NCBI GenBank assembly: GCA_023484645.1 | Contig: JAMCZZ010000009.1 | Span: 1-13,751, forward strand | DNA length: 13,751 nt | Direction: 5' to 3' | From: Patescibacteria group bacterium | GTDB taxonomy: Bacteria; Patescibacteria; UBA1384; XYA2-FULL-43-10; 1-14-0-10-43-13 | Shown here: in pieces, positions 13,606 to 13,751 of the stretch | Layout of the letters: each line of letters starts with the position of its first letter | How positions within the stretch are numbered: position 1 is the stretch's first letter | The notes under the pieces: model-generated | What the model was told of the DNA's origin: nothing | Seen by the model: the letters and a program-made list of their open reading frames with translations, nothing else | Database searches by the model: none | Program-made: the position numbers and the translations under genes

Positions 13606-13751
13606 GAGTTTTAAATTTGAGTTTTGTCTATTAACGTAAAAAAAATAAAGATTCTTTCAAGATGTTTGGTCATTTCATCAATGATTCAGAATTTCTTTAA
13701 ATATAGTATGGGATTGTATTACATAAAGTAAGGAGGTGAGATAGGGAAAGG
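13606..13751. other. Window edge: AT-rich, Shine-Dalgarno-like TAAGGAGGTGA
   Basis: No gene is visible. TAAGGAGGTGA (13729-13739) on the plus strand is a perfect Shine-Dalgarno-like run but no usable start codon follows before the window ends. A weak TATAGT (13702-13707) could be a plus-strand -10. Read on the minus strand it resembles the last bases of 16S, but the preceding helix-45 sequence does not match. Confidence 0.4.

Larger units (their letters stand above)
13404..13751. repeat. 16-base inverted repeat flanking the leader promoter region
   Basis: GTGAGATAGGGAAAGG occurs on the plus strand at 13736-13751 (cut by the window end) and on the minus strand at 13404-13419, exactly inverted and bracketing about 316 bases that contain the 23S leader promoter and attenuator. 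It may continue past the window. Confidence 0.65.

Noticed and set aside
13729..13751. Possible 16S rRNA 3' end (TAAGGAGGTGA read as TCACCTCCTTA on the minus strand)
   Set aside because: Only 11 bases match; the nearly universal GGATCACCTCC and helix-45 bases are not present (CCTATCTCACC instead).

Overview
The window looks like a chromosomal segment from a small, AT-rich bacterial genome, most likely a member of the Patescibacteria (Candidate Phyla Radiation, CPR). This is inference from several signs. There is a CPR-style type IV pilin with a compact housekeeping cluster, a GlmU-like protein that lacks its acetyltransferase half, and many short perfect palindromes of the kind scattered through CPR genomes (for example TGCCTGCCGGCAGGCA and TCCGCCAGCTGGCGGA). 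There is also a repeat-derived peptide (PSFAKATDG) in the glycyl-tRNA synthetase. TGA is a normal stop: recO and the HAD gene end in it and no large gene has it in frame, so this is not the recoded Absconditabacteria/Gracilibacteria code.

Layout. Positions 1-206 hold short repeats and the pilin terminator. Positions 207-3793 (minus) are a housekeeping run: sugar-1-phosphate nucleotidyltransferase, recO, glycyl-tRNA synthetase, type IV pilin. Positions 3846-5315 (minus) hold two consecutive units of unrecognised small proteins (60 + 74 aa, then 91 + 63 aa). Each unit has a near-consensus promoter, a short leader ORF starting almost at the predicted transcript start, and mutually exclusive antiterminator and terminator hairpins. 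One leader peptide is MNCYTKNFFFGFWFSWH, rich in Phe and Trp, the hallmark of ribosome-mediated attenuation. Positions 5332-8925 (minus) hold an ABC exporter ATPase, its FtsX/MacB-type permease, mutM and a HAD hydrolase. A PadR-family regulator at 9144-9488 is divergent (plus), followed by an independent 17-residue gene encoding MIDPNGGCGGCTGCGVC with its own ribosome binding site and terminator. Positions 9741-12939 (minus) are 5S and 23S rRNA genes.

The 23S-5S pair is preceded by about 800 bases without a recognisable 16S 3' end or tRNA. That leader has its own consensus promoter, a terminator/antiterminator pair and three related hairpins, so the 16S gene is probably unlinked or unusually far away.

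How it works together: the nucleotidyltransferase, RecO, GlyRS and pilin genes look like one transcription unit with a possible internal promoter before GlyRS. The ABC pair has its own promoter at the end of mutM, and PadR may control the divergent HAD-mutM promoter, the ABC pair, or itself. The most novel elements are the leader-peptide attenuators placed in front of small unknown proteins rather than biosynthetic genes, and the four-cysteine micropeptide. All functions are read from sequence only; no database search or folding program was run.
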